A stretch of 64,000 nt of DNA, taken from assembly GCA_934277695.1 (NCBI GenBank), contig CAKQVG010000001.1:310001-374000 (forward strand), read 5' to 3'. The stretch's first letter is position 1. Each line of letters opens with the position of its first letter. A program made the translations under genes and the position numbers. Under the pieces are notes generated by a model. It was not told where the DNA came from. It made no database searches and saw only the letters and a list, made by a program, of their open reading frames with translations. This document shows, piece by piece, positions 1-8,030 of this stretch. This DNA comes from CAG-238 sp934277695. Lineage in GTDB: Bacteria; Bacillota; Clostridia; Peptostreptococcales; Anaerovoracaceae.

Positions 1-1017
1 AGCCGAAGCAGGTGTAAAAATCTGCGACAAGCAGGCACGGTTCTCCCCGGCGGAAGCATGCAAAAGAACCGACAATGTGCTGAGCGACGCCTCTTTTGCG
101 GAAAGCCCGGAAAGAAGGGCGGTTGCAATGCGCCAGTCGCCGAGCCCAATCGGCTCAAAAACAGGTGCTGCTGCTTTGCCGATTCCGGCAAGAATTCCTG
201 TTTCGGGGTTAGTTGTAAGTTCAAAGTCCGCATTAAAATTTTCCAGTGTCCAAATCACCGTCGAAGCAATCAGTATAACGGTAAATGCCTTCTTGACAAA
301 ACCCAGCATATTTTCAAAAGTCCGCAGGAGGATTCTTTGGGGATTCGGGTATCGCAGGCGGAACTCCCTTCGTTCGATGTCCTCGCCTTTCCTTTTACCG
401 GAATTGCCTCGAATTCGCAAGGCAGCAAGTGCAATCGCCCCTGCAGTCAAGGCGCCGAACAGATACACCGCAAGCATGGCAAGCGCAGGTGCACCCGGAA
501 ATATGGCCGAACAAATCATCGCATACATCGGTATTTTGGCACTGCATGACATATACGGAATCAAAAACACCGTCAAAGTTCGTTCTCTGCGATTTTGAAT
601 CTGCGCGGCCGCCATTATGGCGGGAACCGAACACCCGAACCCGGTAAGCAGCGGAATCATTGCCTCTCCGGGAAGACCGAACATCCGAAATGCCGGGTCA
701 AACACACTCGAAATCCGCTCCATGTATCCGCATTCCTCCAAGGTGAAAAGGCACGCAAACAAAATTCCTATCACAGGAAGAAACGAAAGCACGCTCGCAA
801 CACCCGGGCAGATCCCCTCTGTTATCAGTGTCCTCACGGTTTCATTTACTCCCTTTTCCTCCAAAAAAGCAGAAAGGCAGCCGATACACCACTCCATTGC
901 CTCACTCAGCAATCCCTTAAGGGTTTCCCCCGGAGGCCCGAAGGTTGTTAGGAAAATCACCGACAAAATCAGCATAAATTTAATTGCTTCGGCTGCCCTG
1001 TATTTTACGTTTTTCAT
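1..1017 (-). CDS. FeoB-like membrane (gate) protein lacking a G domain, partial at window edge
   Basis: The frame is open from an ATG at 1017 to the left edge, so the C-terminus is missing (339 residues visible). It resembles only the membrane half of the ferrous iron transporter FeoB: GFGCSVPAIMA, then IPYMSCSAKIPMYA, then GLSAKEASLSTLSVL match the two Gate-domain signatures and the following core motif. FeoB normally carries about 270 residues of GTPase domain ahead of this. Here a TAG stop lies directly before the ATG and the upstream DNA is the divergent promoter region of the next gene, so no G domain is encoded nearby. About seven hydrophobic segments are visible. The likely role is metal-ion or related transport at the cytoplasmic membrane, but without a GTPase the mechanism is unclear. 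It could be a remnant FeoB or a free-standing nucleoside-recognition/gate protein. Confidence 0.75.
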   Translation of the reverse strand, partial: MKNVKYRAAEAIKFMLILSVIFLTTFGPPGETLKGLLSEAMEWCIGCLSAFLEEKGVNETVRTLITEGICPGVASVLSFLPVIGILFACLFTLEECGYMERISSVFDPAFRMFGLPGEAMIPLLTGFGCSVPAIMAAAQIQNRRERTLTVFLIPYMSCSAKIPMYAMICSAIFPGAPALAMLAVYLFGALTAGAIALAALRIRGNSGKRKGEDIERREFRLRYPNPQRILLRTFENMLGFVKKAFTVILIASTVIWTLENFNADFELTTNPETGILAGIGKAAAPVFEPIGLGDWRIATALLSGLSAKEASLSTLSVLLHASAGENRACLSQIFTPASA

Positions 1018-1171
1018 CTACCCCATCTTCTCTCTTTTTCTTCTTTTAAATGCTATGATGGGGTTGACAGGCTCATGCAAAAAAAGGATAATTATTGTAT
1101 CAGTAAGTTACACGCGGCTTTCCCATATGAAAGAATCCCATGGCTGCCGCAACCGCAAGAGGAGGTAAAAA

Positions 1172-2101
1172 ATGAAATTTTATATTGTAGACGCATTTAC
1201 GGACACCGTTTTCGGCGGAAACCCCGCAGGAGTCGTAATTTTGCCGGATGGCACGGATTTTCCTTCGGACGAAATGATGGTAAAGACTGCAGCGGAACTT
1301 CGCTATTCCGAAACCGCTTTCATTAAGAAAGTAAACGACAAAGAATTCAAGATTCGCTATTTCACACCGGCCGCAGAGGTGGATCTTTGCGGGCACGCAA
1401 CAATCGGTTCCTTCAAGGCACTGCTTCACGGCGGCTACATTTCCGACAACGCTTCCTATATCAACCACACTTTGGCAGGTGATCTGAATATTGATATCAA
1501 GGACGGTTTCGTTCTCATGGACATGGCATCGCCCGTAAAAATCTCCGAAATCAACGAAAAGCCTGCTCTTGATGAGCTCTATCGTGTGATGGGCATCAAC
1601 TATGATGAGCAGCTGGCAAAGGGGCTTTCCATGCTTCCTCAGCTGATTTCCACGGGTCTTCCCGACATCATGATGCCGGTCGCAGGTCTTGATGACCTCG
1701 AAGCGCTGGCTCCGGATATGCCTGCTTTATCTGCACTGTCCGAAAGATACAAGGTGACCGGCGTTCATGCCTTTACGCTTGCAAAAGCATCCGCAGACGA
1801 CGATGCGCTTTGCCACGCAAGGAACTTTGCACCGCTTTATGATATCGACGAAGAGGCAGCTACCGGAACATCCAACGGTGCGCTTACATACTATGGATAC
1901 CTTAACGGCTTCGTAAAGAACGGTGATGACTGTAAGATTATCCAAGGCGAAAAGATGCAGCGTCCTTCTGTGATTCTCAGTCATCTCGAAGTTGACTGTT
2001 CTGCCGACGGCTGCGAAGAACATGACCCGTCCTTGCTTCCTTGCTTCATTAAGGTTGGAGGCAGCGCAGCAATGCTCGCAGAAGGTGAAATCCGAATCTA
2101 A
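1172..2101 (+). CDS. PhzF-family isomerase/epimerase-like protein
   Basis: This 309-residue protein has the length and motifs of the PhzF/YddE superfamily (diaminopimelate-epimerase fold): an early GGNPAGV, the SETAF motif holding the likely catalytic glutamate (Glu47), DLCGHATIG near residues 71-79, and EEAATGTSNGAL near the second half-site. Family members catalyse isomerisations such as the trans-2,3-dihydro-3-hydroxyanthranilate step, but most, including this one, have unknown substrates. No phenazine genes are nearby, so that pathway should not be inferred. The start is set by AAGAGGAGG seven bases before the ATG. It is transcribed alone, divergently from the FeoB-like gene, and is followed by a GC-rich hairpin with a T-run. 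Confidence 0.9.
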   Translation: MKFYIVDAFTDTVFGGNPAGVVILPDGTDFPSDEMMVKTAAELRYSETAFIKKVNDKEFKIRYFTPAAEVDLCGHATIGSFKALLHGGYISDNASYINHTLAGDLNIDIKDGFVLMDMASPVKISEINEKPALDELYRVMGINYDEQLAKGLSMLPQLISTGLPDIMMPVAGLDDLEALAPDMPALSALSERYKVTGVHAFTLAKASADDDALCHARNFAPLYDIDEEAATGTSNGALTYYGYLNGFVKNGDDCKIIQGEKMQRPSVILSHLEVDCSADGCEEHDPSLLPCFIKVGGSAAMLAEGEIRI

Positions 2102-2120
2102 AATTGCATAGAATGCCGAT

Positions 2121-2155
2121 GCGCACCCTGCAGGCTGACCCTGCAGGGCGCTTTT
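2121..2155 (+). terminator. Probable rho-independent terminator after the PhzF-family gene
   Basis: GCGCACCCTGCAGG and CCTGCAGGGCGC form a strong stem (one bulged A) around a CTGA loop, followed directly by TTTT. It begins 20 bases past the stop codon. Confidence 0.7.
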
Positions 2156-2230
2156 GGATGCCGGGTTCGCCCCTGGATGCCGGGTTCCGCCTTTGCTTGC
2201 CGGGTTCCGCCCCCCCGGATGCCGGTCATG
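2156..2230. repeat. Short tandem repeat, about 19-nt unit
   Basis: Three head-to-tail copies of a 19-21 nt unit with consensus GGATGCCGGGTTCCGCCyy occur at 2156-2174, 2175-2193 and 2194-2214 (the third begins TGCTTGCC). A partial fourth (GGATGCCGG) sits at 2217-2225. A short open frame through it has no ribosome binding site and is not called. Confidence 0.8.
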
Positions 2231-2250
2231 CATACGAAATGCATAGAATA

Positions 2251-2625
2251 ATTCTTCTAAAACGGCTTTTTAGATGTTTCTCCCTGAAATTGGTTTCCCA
2301 TTCTAACTTTTTGAAGGGCTTTTTAGATGTTGCACCTTAAATTGGAGTACGCATTCTAATTCTTAGCGTTCCATTTTGCCCCATTTTATCCCTCCAAGTA
2401 CATTTTTTCCTTTTTAGCGTCATTTCTCTCGTTTTCGGTTGCGGCAGCCTATATTTCCAGCAACATTTTGGAATTAAAACGTTTTAGGTTCGTGAATTTT
2501 TATGCGTTTATCTGTGTTTTTATGCGTCCCGTTTAAAAAATTAGAACACAAACTTGATTTTAGCGAATGTGTTCTAAAAATAGGTCTTCTGAGTTTAGAA
2601 TGGAAACTCAGAAAGGCATTTGCAC
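2251..2625. repeat. Degenerate dispersed repeats in a gene-free stretch (2102-2687)
   Basis: Two imperfect tandem copies of a 53-56 nt unit lie at 2251-2306 and 2307-2359. They share GGCTTTTTAGATGTT, then AAATTGG, and both end CATTCTAA. Further related fragments occur in opposite orientation between about 2520 and 2625 (TTAGAACAC, TTAGAATGGAAACTC). The stretch is T-rich on the plus strand, has no convincing gene, and separates two divergently oriented units. It is probably an intergenic repeat family or the relic of a small element. Confidence 0.55.
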
Positions 2626-2687
2626 TTCTAAATTCCGCAAAGGACCCTCCGGTCATGGCAGAAGGCAAAGCAAAAGCTAAGGCGGAA

Positions 2688-5468
2688 TTATTCATTTTCT
2701 GTGCTGAGACCTTCAAACGGGAGATTTCGCTGCACGGCCTGGCGGCGCAGACGCTCCCTGATGTCTGCGTCTACACGCTCCACATCTGCATAGAATTCTC
2801 TTGCTGACATCCGTGCGGCACCGTCTCCGAGTGCCGCCATTTGTACGGGACGGTCGGAAGTTACAACCGTAATCCGACGCTTGCGGCCGAATTCATAAAC
2901 CGTCTTTTCAATAAAGCGGTCTGCGGTCTGCGCTTCATGCGTATACACCACCTGAAGTTCTCCCGAGTCCTCGTTGATTTTTCGATAGGATGTTTTGGTT
3001 CCCGGATTTCCTGCCAGTTTGTAGCCATCAAAAACCAAAACAATGTCAATATTGCGGTAGCCCATGTAATTTCCCAAGGTATCAATCAGAGCCTCGCGCG
3101 CCGAGTCCATGTTAACCTTTGCAAGTGCGGCAAGCTGCTCCCAAGCAAAAATTACATTGTAACCATCGATGACGTAGAGCGGTTTTTGCTCCGCGGCACC
3201 ACGTGTTTCAGCACTTGTATGCGGGCGGCGTGCCGGAGCCTCAGCTGCCGGTTTTGCTGCCCGGCCTCGCGTGCCATGGCTGAGGTTTGCTCGGCGGATG
3301 GCTTCATCGCGCTTGCTCTTGCCGTATGTTCTGAGAAAAATCGCTTCGAGCTCGTCATTTCCTGCGGCCGGCTGCGAACCGCGCCTTGGGCTGCCCTGTG
3401 TGTCGGTTGTTTCCGCCGGGTCACCTGCTTCCGTTTCTCCGTCTGCGCCCCTTACAATTTTCATTGCCGCAGGTTCCGGCTGGAGGTGGGCCTTGGCATC
3501 GACTTCATCCCAGTTTACATATACCGCTCCCCCGTGTTCACAGAATACGGATCCGGTTGGATTCTCAAGGTCTGCTTCGGGCCGGTATCCGATTGTCTGT
3601 ACAATCTCATCCTGCCTGCCGCATGACATATACCCTGCGGGCATTACGGAAAAAATCCCTCTTCCCTTGGTATATGACGCCACTTCTTTCGAGTATTCTC
3701 TAAGTGTGTCTACCGGGCCGCTTCCCGTAATTAAATCCGCTTCATCTAGATTTGCCTGTGCCCCAAGTCTTTGCAAGTCAGTCAAGGCGCGCCCTACAGC
3801 TTCCTGCGGAAGCTGTAGGCGGAAAGCATACATCGGCTCGAGCAGAATGCTTTCCGCCTTCCGAAGCCCCTGACGGAGGGCCCTGTATGTTGCCTGTCTG
3901 AAGTCTCCGCCCTCCGTGTGCTTCGGATGGGCGCGCCCCGCGGCAATGGATATCCGCATATCTGTGATTTCCGAACCTGTCAGCACACCCCTGTGCACCC
4001 TTTCCGCAAGGTGGGTCAAGACAAGCCGCTGCCAGTTCAGCGCAAACTTATCCTCACTTACCAAACTGCCAAAAACCAGTCCGCTTCCGCGCGGAAGCGG
4101 CTCCAGCAGAAGCTGCACCTCCGCATAGTGCCGCAGCGGCTCGTAATGCCCAATGCCGATTACAGGTGCAGCAATCGTTTCCTTATAGATGATTCCGCCG
4201 CTTCCGAAGGAAACAACCATTCCGAATCTGCGCTCAATAACCTGCTCCAAAATCTCCAGTTCCAGTTCGCCCATAACCTGTATGTTGATGCGCCTAAGCT
4301 CCTCATTCCAGACGACCTTAAGACTGGGTTCTTCTTCCTCCAACATCTTAAGTTTTGCCAGTGCTGTAACCGGATCTTGTCCTGGTGGAAGAATCACCTC
4401 GTACGAGAGCGCCGGCTGCAGCACGGGCTCCGCCCGGCTGCCCTCGCAGCCCAGGCCCATGCCTGCGTAGGAGCCGGCAGGTCCCATAACCGCACAGACC
4501 ATGCCGGTGCCGGCACTCTGTACTGATTGGAAACTGTCGCCATTGTACACGCGGATTTGTTCGATTTTTTCCCCGCCGTCAACCAACATTTTATTCCTCA
4601 GGGTTCCGCTTGTTACTTTCAAGTAGGTAAGCCGGTTGCCCTGCTTGTCTCTCCCGATTTTATATACTCGCGCTCCGAACTCCTCTCCGCACTCTTTTCC
4701 GACAGTAAATCTTCCGAGTGCTTCGATGAATTCTTCAACTCCCTCAAGCTTCAGCGCAGAGCCAAAGAACACCGGGAACAGCTCGCGCTTTTCGATAGCC
4801 AATCGGATGCTTTCCTCGCAGAAGGAACCCGTCTCCAGATACTCCTCCATCAAGGCCTCACTCGCGCCGGCAATTTCTTCAGCATTCCGCTCGTCAAAGC
4901 CGCATTGCTCTTTGCCGCATTCGCCACTGTTTGCACCGCCTGTGCTGCCGGTGCCACCTTCTCTATCCACGCCGGCTGCTCTGCACGCACTGCCGAAATC
5001 CGCGAAAACGCCGCCGCCAAGCTGCTCGGAAAGCTCCCTTATTATATCCTGCCGCTCCGCGCACGGCCTGTCCATCTTATTCACAAACACAAAAACCGGA
5101 ATTCCGTAATGCCTGAAAAGCTTCCACAGGGTCACCGTATGTGCCTGCACGCCGTCCGCTCCGCTCACCACAAGAACCGCATAATCCAGCACCTGAAGCG
5201 TTCGCTCGGTTTCGCTGCTGAAATCCGTGTGTCCCGGTGTGTCCAGAAGCGTGAATTCTTTTCCGCCGGTCTCGAAACGAGCCTCCTTTGAGAAAACGGT
5301 GATTCCGCGCTCACGCTCTATTTCATCCGTATCCAGAAACGCATTCTTGTGATCCACTCTGCCGATCTTGCGTATCGCACCGGCAAGGTAAAGGACGGCC
5401 TCAGATAAAGTTGTTTTTCCTGCATCGACATGAGCCAAAATGCCCATGGTGATGTGTTTTGTCCGCAT
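2688..5468 (-). CDS. TetM/TetO-like translational GTPase fused to a C-terminal YacP-like NYN nuclease domain
   Basis: This is a 926-residue fusion. Residues 1-640 read as an EF-G/ribosomal-protection-type GTPase: P-loop AHVDAGKTT (12-20), DTPGHTDF (76-83), NKMD (130-133), then EF-G-like domains ending in SYTKGRGIFSVMPAGY. A polar linker rich in Ala, Glu and Arg follows. From about 762 to 905 the protein matches the NYN (YacP/DUF901) fold: YVIDGYNVIF, VLVFDGYK, TADRFIEK and TVVTSDR supply the acidic residues expected of a PIN-like RNase. In TetM the domain-IV loop that dislodges tetracycline is YSPVSTPAD; here the equivalent reads AHPKHTEGGDFR, so tetracycline resistance is doubtful. A ribosome-associated rescue, stress or RNA-cleavage role is inferred. 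The ATG at 5468 is chosen for AAAGGA eight bases upstream; the frame is open further upstream, without supporting signals. Confidence 0.85.
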   Translation of the reverse strand: MRTKHITMGILAHVDAGKTTLSEAVLYLAGAIRKIGRVDHKNAFLDTDEIERERGITVFSKEARFETGGKEFTLLDTPGHTDFSSETERTLQVLDYAVLVVSGADGVQAHTVTLWKLFRHYGIPVFVFVNKMDRPCAERQDIIRELSEQLGGGVFADFGSACRAAGVDREGGTGSTGGANSGECGKEQCGFDERNAEEIAGASEALMEEYLETGSFCEESIRLAIEKRELFPVFFGSALKLEGVEEFIEALGRFTVGKECGEEFGARVYKIGRDKQGNRLTYLKVTSGTLRNKMLVDGGEKIEQIRVYNGDSFQSVQSAGTGMVCAVMGPAGSYAGMGLGCEGSRAEPVLQPALSYEVILPPGQDPVTALAKLKMLEEEEPSLKVVWNEELRRINIQVMGELELEILEQVIERRFGMVVSFGSGGIIYKETIAAPVIGIGHYEPLRHYAEVQLLLEPLPRGSGLVFGSLVSEDKFALNWQRLVLTHLAERVHRGVLTGSEITDMRISIAAGRAHPKHTEGGDFRQATYRALRQGLRKAESILLEPMYAFRLQLPQEAVGRALTDLQRLGAQANLDEADLITGSGPVDTLREYSKEVASYTKGRGIFSVMPAGYMSCGRQDEIVQTIGYRPEADLENPTGSVFCEHGGAVYVNWDEVDAKAHLQPEPAAMKIVRGADGETEAGDPAETTDTQGSPRRGSQPAAGNDELEAIFLRTYGKSKRDEAIRRANLSHGTRGRAAKPAAEAPARRPHTSAETRGAAEQKPLYVIDGYNVIFAWEQLAALAKVNMDSAREALIDTLGNYMGYRNIDIVLVFDGYKLAGNPGTKTSYRKINEDSGELQVVYTHEAQTADRFIEKTVYEFGRKRRITVVTSDRPVQMAALGDGAARMSAREFYADVERVDADIRERLRRQAVQRNLPFEGLSTENE

Positions 5469-5828
5469 AATCGTTCCTTTCGTTTTGCTCCATGTGTCTT
5501 GCATCGCGTTTACATTTTTGTAAAAATTAGGCATCTCCCACCAAGTGCCCAAATAGACCCCCTGTTTCGTGTCTTTTGCCTGATTTTTCGGTGATCTCAT
5601 GCCGATTTTGGCCGAAGGCTGACCGCCGCGAAAAAATGTAAATTTATTAAAGGTTGAAATTTCAACGTTTCTTCTTTGGTGGCGTCGAATGGTCTTGCCT
5701 TGTCGAGGGGAGGTTTCGCCTTTCGCGGCTTCATTTACACGAAACATGCCCTCTCAGAGGCTGATTTCGTGTCGACGCTAATTTTCCCAAGCGCGGAGTG
5801 CCCCAAGCCCAAGCGCGGAGCGACCCCG
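5469..5828. other. Gene-free leader region upstream of the GTPase-NYN gene
   Basis: About 360 bases lie between the YhgE/Pip stop and the GTPase start. A perfect 14-bp palindrome GTTGAAATTTCAAC occurs at 5653-5666. CTCCGCGCTTGGG appears twice on the minus strand between about 5785 and 5825. I found no clear -35/-10 pair. The GTPase reading frame runs in phase through most of the region, so a longer leader or a regulatory upstream peptide is possible but unsupported. Confidence 0.4.
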
Positions 5829-8027
5829 CTACATCAGTTTCGTGCTTTCGAGCTTTTCGGAAAACATTTCGTTCAGTCTTATAATCGGTTTTCGCAATAC
5901 GATGCCCAGAATCAGGAATGCCGCCGCATAGACTGCCAGATATCCGAGCGAGATCCGGTAGGTGCTGCCGTACAGTCCGCCTATACATTCCCGCATCGCA
6001 CTCATGCTGTAGGTAAACGGCATGAGGCCCGCCATGTTTTGGAAGAACTGCGGCGTCATTTCGATCGGGAAGGTTCCGCCGGATCCTGCAACCTGAATTA
6101 CGAGCAGGATAACCGCAATCGCCTTTCCCACATCACCGAACGAAATCGTAAGTGTATACATGATTACGGCAAACACCACTCCGGTAAACCAGCCCGCAAG
6201 CAGGAAGAGCCCCGGATGTTCACACTGTATCTCGAGGAAGAACAAATCCCCGAGGCACACAAGCCCGCTTTGAAGCAGGGCAATTACAATGAAGAAGACC
6301 ATTCTCCCCAAATAGACCTGATAATCCCGCAGGTCTTCCAGTTCCCGCTTTCGTTCTTCGGTCAGATTGACCTTGAGCATAGCTGCCAGTACGATCGCAC
6401 CGACCCAAATCGACAGAACCGTATAGAACGGCGCCATGGCGGAGCCGTAGTTTGCCACTGGGAACATTACCTTCTTGTCAAGCACCACCGGCGCCGAAAC
6501 AAACTCGCTCAATTCGGATGTTCCGGCTCCGAGCAGGCCTCGGATTTTTTCGACTTCTCCGGAACGGACTGCCTCTGCAAGTTCCTTTGCACTCTGCTGG
6601 ATGTTATCGCCGACCGTTTTCATCTCCGTGGCCGCCGTCCGAATTGCTTCAGAAGTCCGGCGAAGCGACTCGCCTGCAGCCCTTCCGTCTGTTTCAAGAT
6701 CTGCCGCCAGAATATCCAGGTTATCAAAGACTTCGCTCACCGCTCCGTTTGTCTCGATGAGAGAAGCACTGAGTTCCTCGATTGCCGGCTCGATTTCCGT
6801 CACATATTTCGTCCTTATCACATCGATGTCCTTGCGAAGTTCGATGCATACGGTTCTTACTTCCTTTACCGTCTTCTGCACCTTTTGAATTTCGGAAATC
6901 GCTGTGGAAATTGCTGTTGCTGCATCGTCCTGTCTGCCGATAACATCATCCAAATCGGCAATCAGTTTTTTTACGGCACTCCGAAGCTCGGTGTAGTCTT
7001 CCGGGATCTGATCATATAAATTTTGCGCAGTGATGCGAAGCTTCTCGAGGCCCTGCGTCATTTTGTCCAAGTTTTTCTCAACCTTTTCGAGCTTTGAAAC
7101 GACTTCATCCGCCCCTGCGTCCGCAGCGTTTATAATCTTGTCAAGATCTGCCGCAATGCTGTCGTAGGCACCCGCTGCTTCATCGAGTGCACGCATGATT
7201 TCTCTTCCGATTTTCTCGATTTCCGCCGCCGTTTCACTTACTCTGCCGGATGCTTCGGCAAGGAGCTGCTGCGTATTTCCTGCATTTTGCGTCATATCGC
7301 CGGCAAGTTCCGTTGCGGTCACTTCAATGTCCGCCAGCGAATCGGTAAGAAGCGCATAGGTTTCCAGTAACTCCGCATTTTGCGAAGTCTCCGCACCCGC
7401 CGCCTCGAAATTATGCAAGAAAACATTCATGTATTTGTCTGCATCGCCTTTTTCCATCAAAGAAGATATGCCGCTTGCAATTTCAAATACGATTTCCGCA
7501 ACGCTGCGGGCAAATACCGCATCAATTTGGTTTTTTACCGCACTTGCGCCCTTATCCGTTATCTTCGGTGCAATCGCATTCTCTTTTTCATTCAGAAAAT
7601 AGATCAGTTCCGAACGGTGCACATCCGGTGTGAAAAAGCTCATCATGTCGCGGCTGAAGCTTTTCGGAATGACCAAAGCCGCGTAGTAAGAACCGTCCTT
7701 TACTCCTTGGATTGCGTCCTCTTTGCTTGTGAAGACCCAGTTTAAAGCATCGTTTTCACGCAGGGAAGAGAGGACCCTGTCGCCGATATTCAGATTCATA
7801 GATGTCAAATCGCCCTCATATCCGATGTCTTCGCTTGCCACAGCGACCTTCAGATTTCCCGTGTTCGAATACGGATCCCAGCTTGCGGCAATATTAAACC
7901 ACGCGTAAAGTGACGGCACGATGGTCAGTCCGATTATCACAATCCATGCGATGGTGTTGTTTCGTATTTTATCAAAGTCGCCTTTGATAATTTTACATAT
8001 ATTGAGAGAGCCTTTTTTATCTACCAT
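5829..8027 (-). CDS. YhgE/Pip-family membrane protein (first of two)
   Basis: This 732-residue protein has the YhgE/Pip (phage infection protein) architecture. One membrane segment lies near residues 28-46, followed by SLYAWFNIAASWDPYSNT. A long extracytoplasmic region then contains extended heptad-like helices (about 200-490). Five or six C-terminal membrane helices contain the ABC-2-like GSGGTFPIEMTPQFF and PFTYSMSAMRE motifs. Family members are linked to phage adsorption, export or cell-envelope stress, but their biochemical role is unsettled. The start codon follows GGGAGGGTG, which doubles as the end of the preceding paralogue (three-base gap), so the two are translated together. It is the last gene of the leftward run that starts at 15586. 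Confidence 0.85.
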   Translation of the reverse strand: MVDKKGSLNICKIIKGDFDKIRNNTIAWIVIIGLTIVPSLYAWFNIAASWDPYSNTGNLKVAVASEDIGYEGDLTSMNLNIGDRVLSSLRENDALNWVFTSKEDAIQGVKDGSYYAALVIPKSFSRDMMSFFTPDVHRSELIYFLNEKENAIAPKITDKGASAVKNQIDAVFARSVAEIVFEIASGISSLMEKGDADKYMNVFLHNFEAAGAETSQNAELLETYALLTDSLADIEVTATELAGDMTQNAGNTQQLLAEASGRVSETAAEIEKIGREIMRALDEAAGAYDSIAADLDKIINAADAGADEVVSKLEKVEKNLDKMTQGLEKLRITAQNLYDQIPEDYTELRSAVKKLIADLDDVIGRQDDAATAISTAISEIQKVQKTVKEVRTVCIELRKDIDVIRTKYVTEIEPAIEELSASLIETNGAVSEVFDNLDILAADLETDGRAAGESLRRTSEAIRTAATEMKTVGDNIQQSAKELAEAVRSGEVEKIRGLLGAGTSELSEFVSAPVVLDKKVMFPVANYGSAMAPFYTVLSIWVGAIVLAAMLKVNLTEERKRELEDLRDYQVYLGRMVFFIVIALLQSGLVCLGDLFFLEIQCEHPGLFLLAGWFTGVVFAVIMYTLTISFGDVGKAIAVILLVIQVAGSGGTFPIEMTPQFFQNMAGLMPFTYSMSAMRECIGGLYGSTYRISLGYLAVYAAAFLILGIVLRKPIIRLNEMFSEKLESTKLM

Positions 8028-8030
8028 GCC

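Noticed and set aside
1172..2101. Phenazine biosynthesis
   Set aside because: No other phz genes; the superfamily name does not imply the pathway.
2156..2230. CRISPR-like appearance of the 19-nt repeats
   Set aside because: The units abut with no unique spacers and no cas genes are present.
2104..2340. Small open frame through the tandem repeats after the PhzF gene
   Set aside because: It reads through a terminator and repeats, with no ribosome binding site and repeat-derived amino acid sequence.
2688..5468. Annotation as a tetracycline resistance gene
   Set aside because: The GTPase is TetM-like, but the loop known to displace tetracycline is not conserved and an NYN domain replaces the usual C-terminal end.
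5676..7019. 447-codon open frame on the plus strand opposite the first YhgE/Pip gene
   Set aside because: It lies antisense to a strongly supported membrane protein, has low-complexity Arg/His/Cys-rich sequence and lacks a start site; it is a codon-bias shadow.
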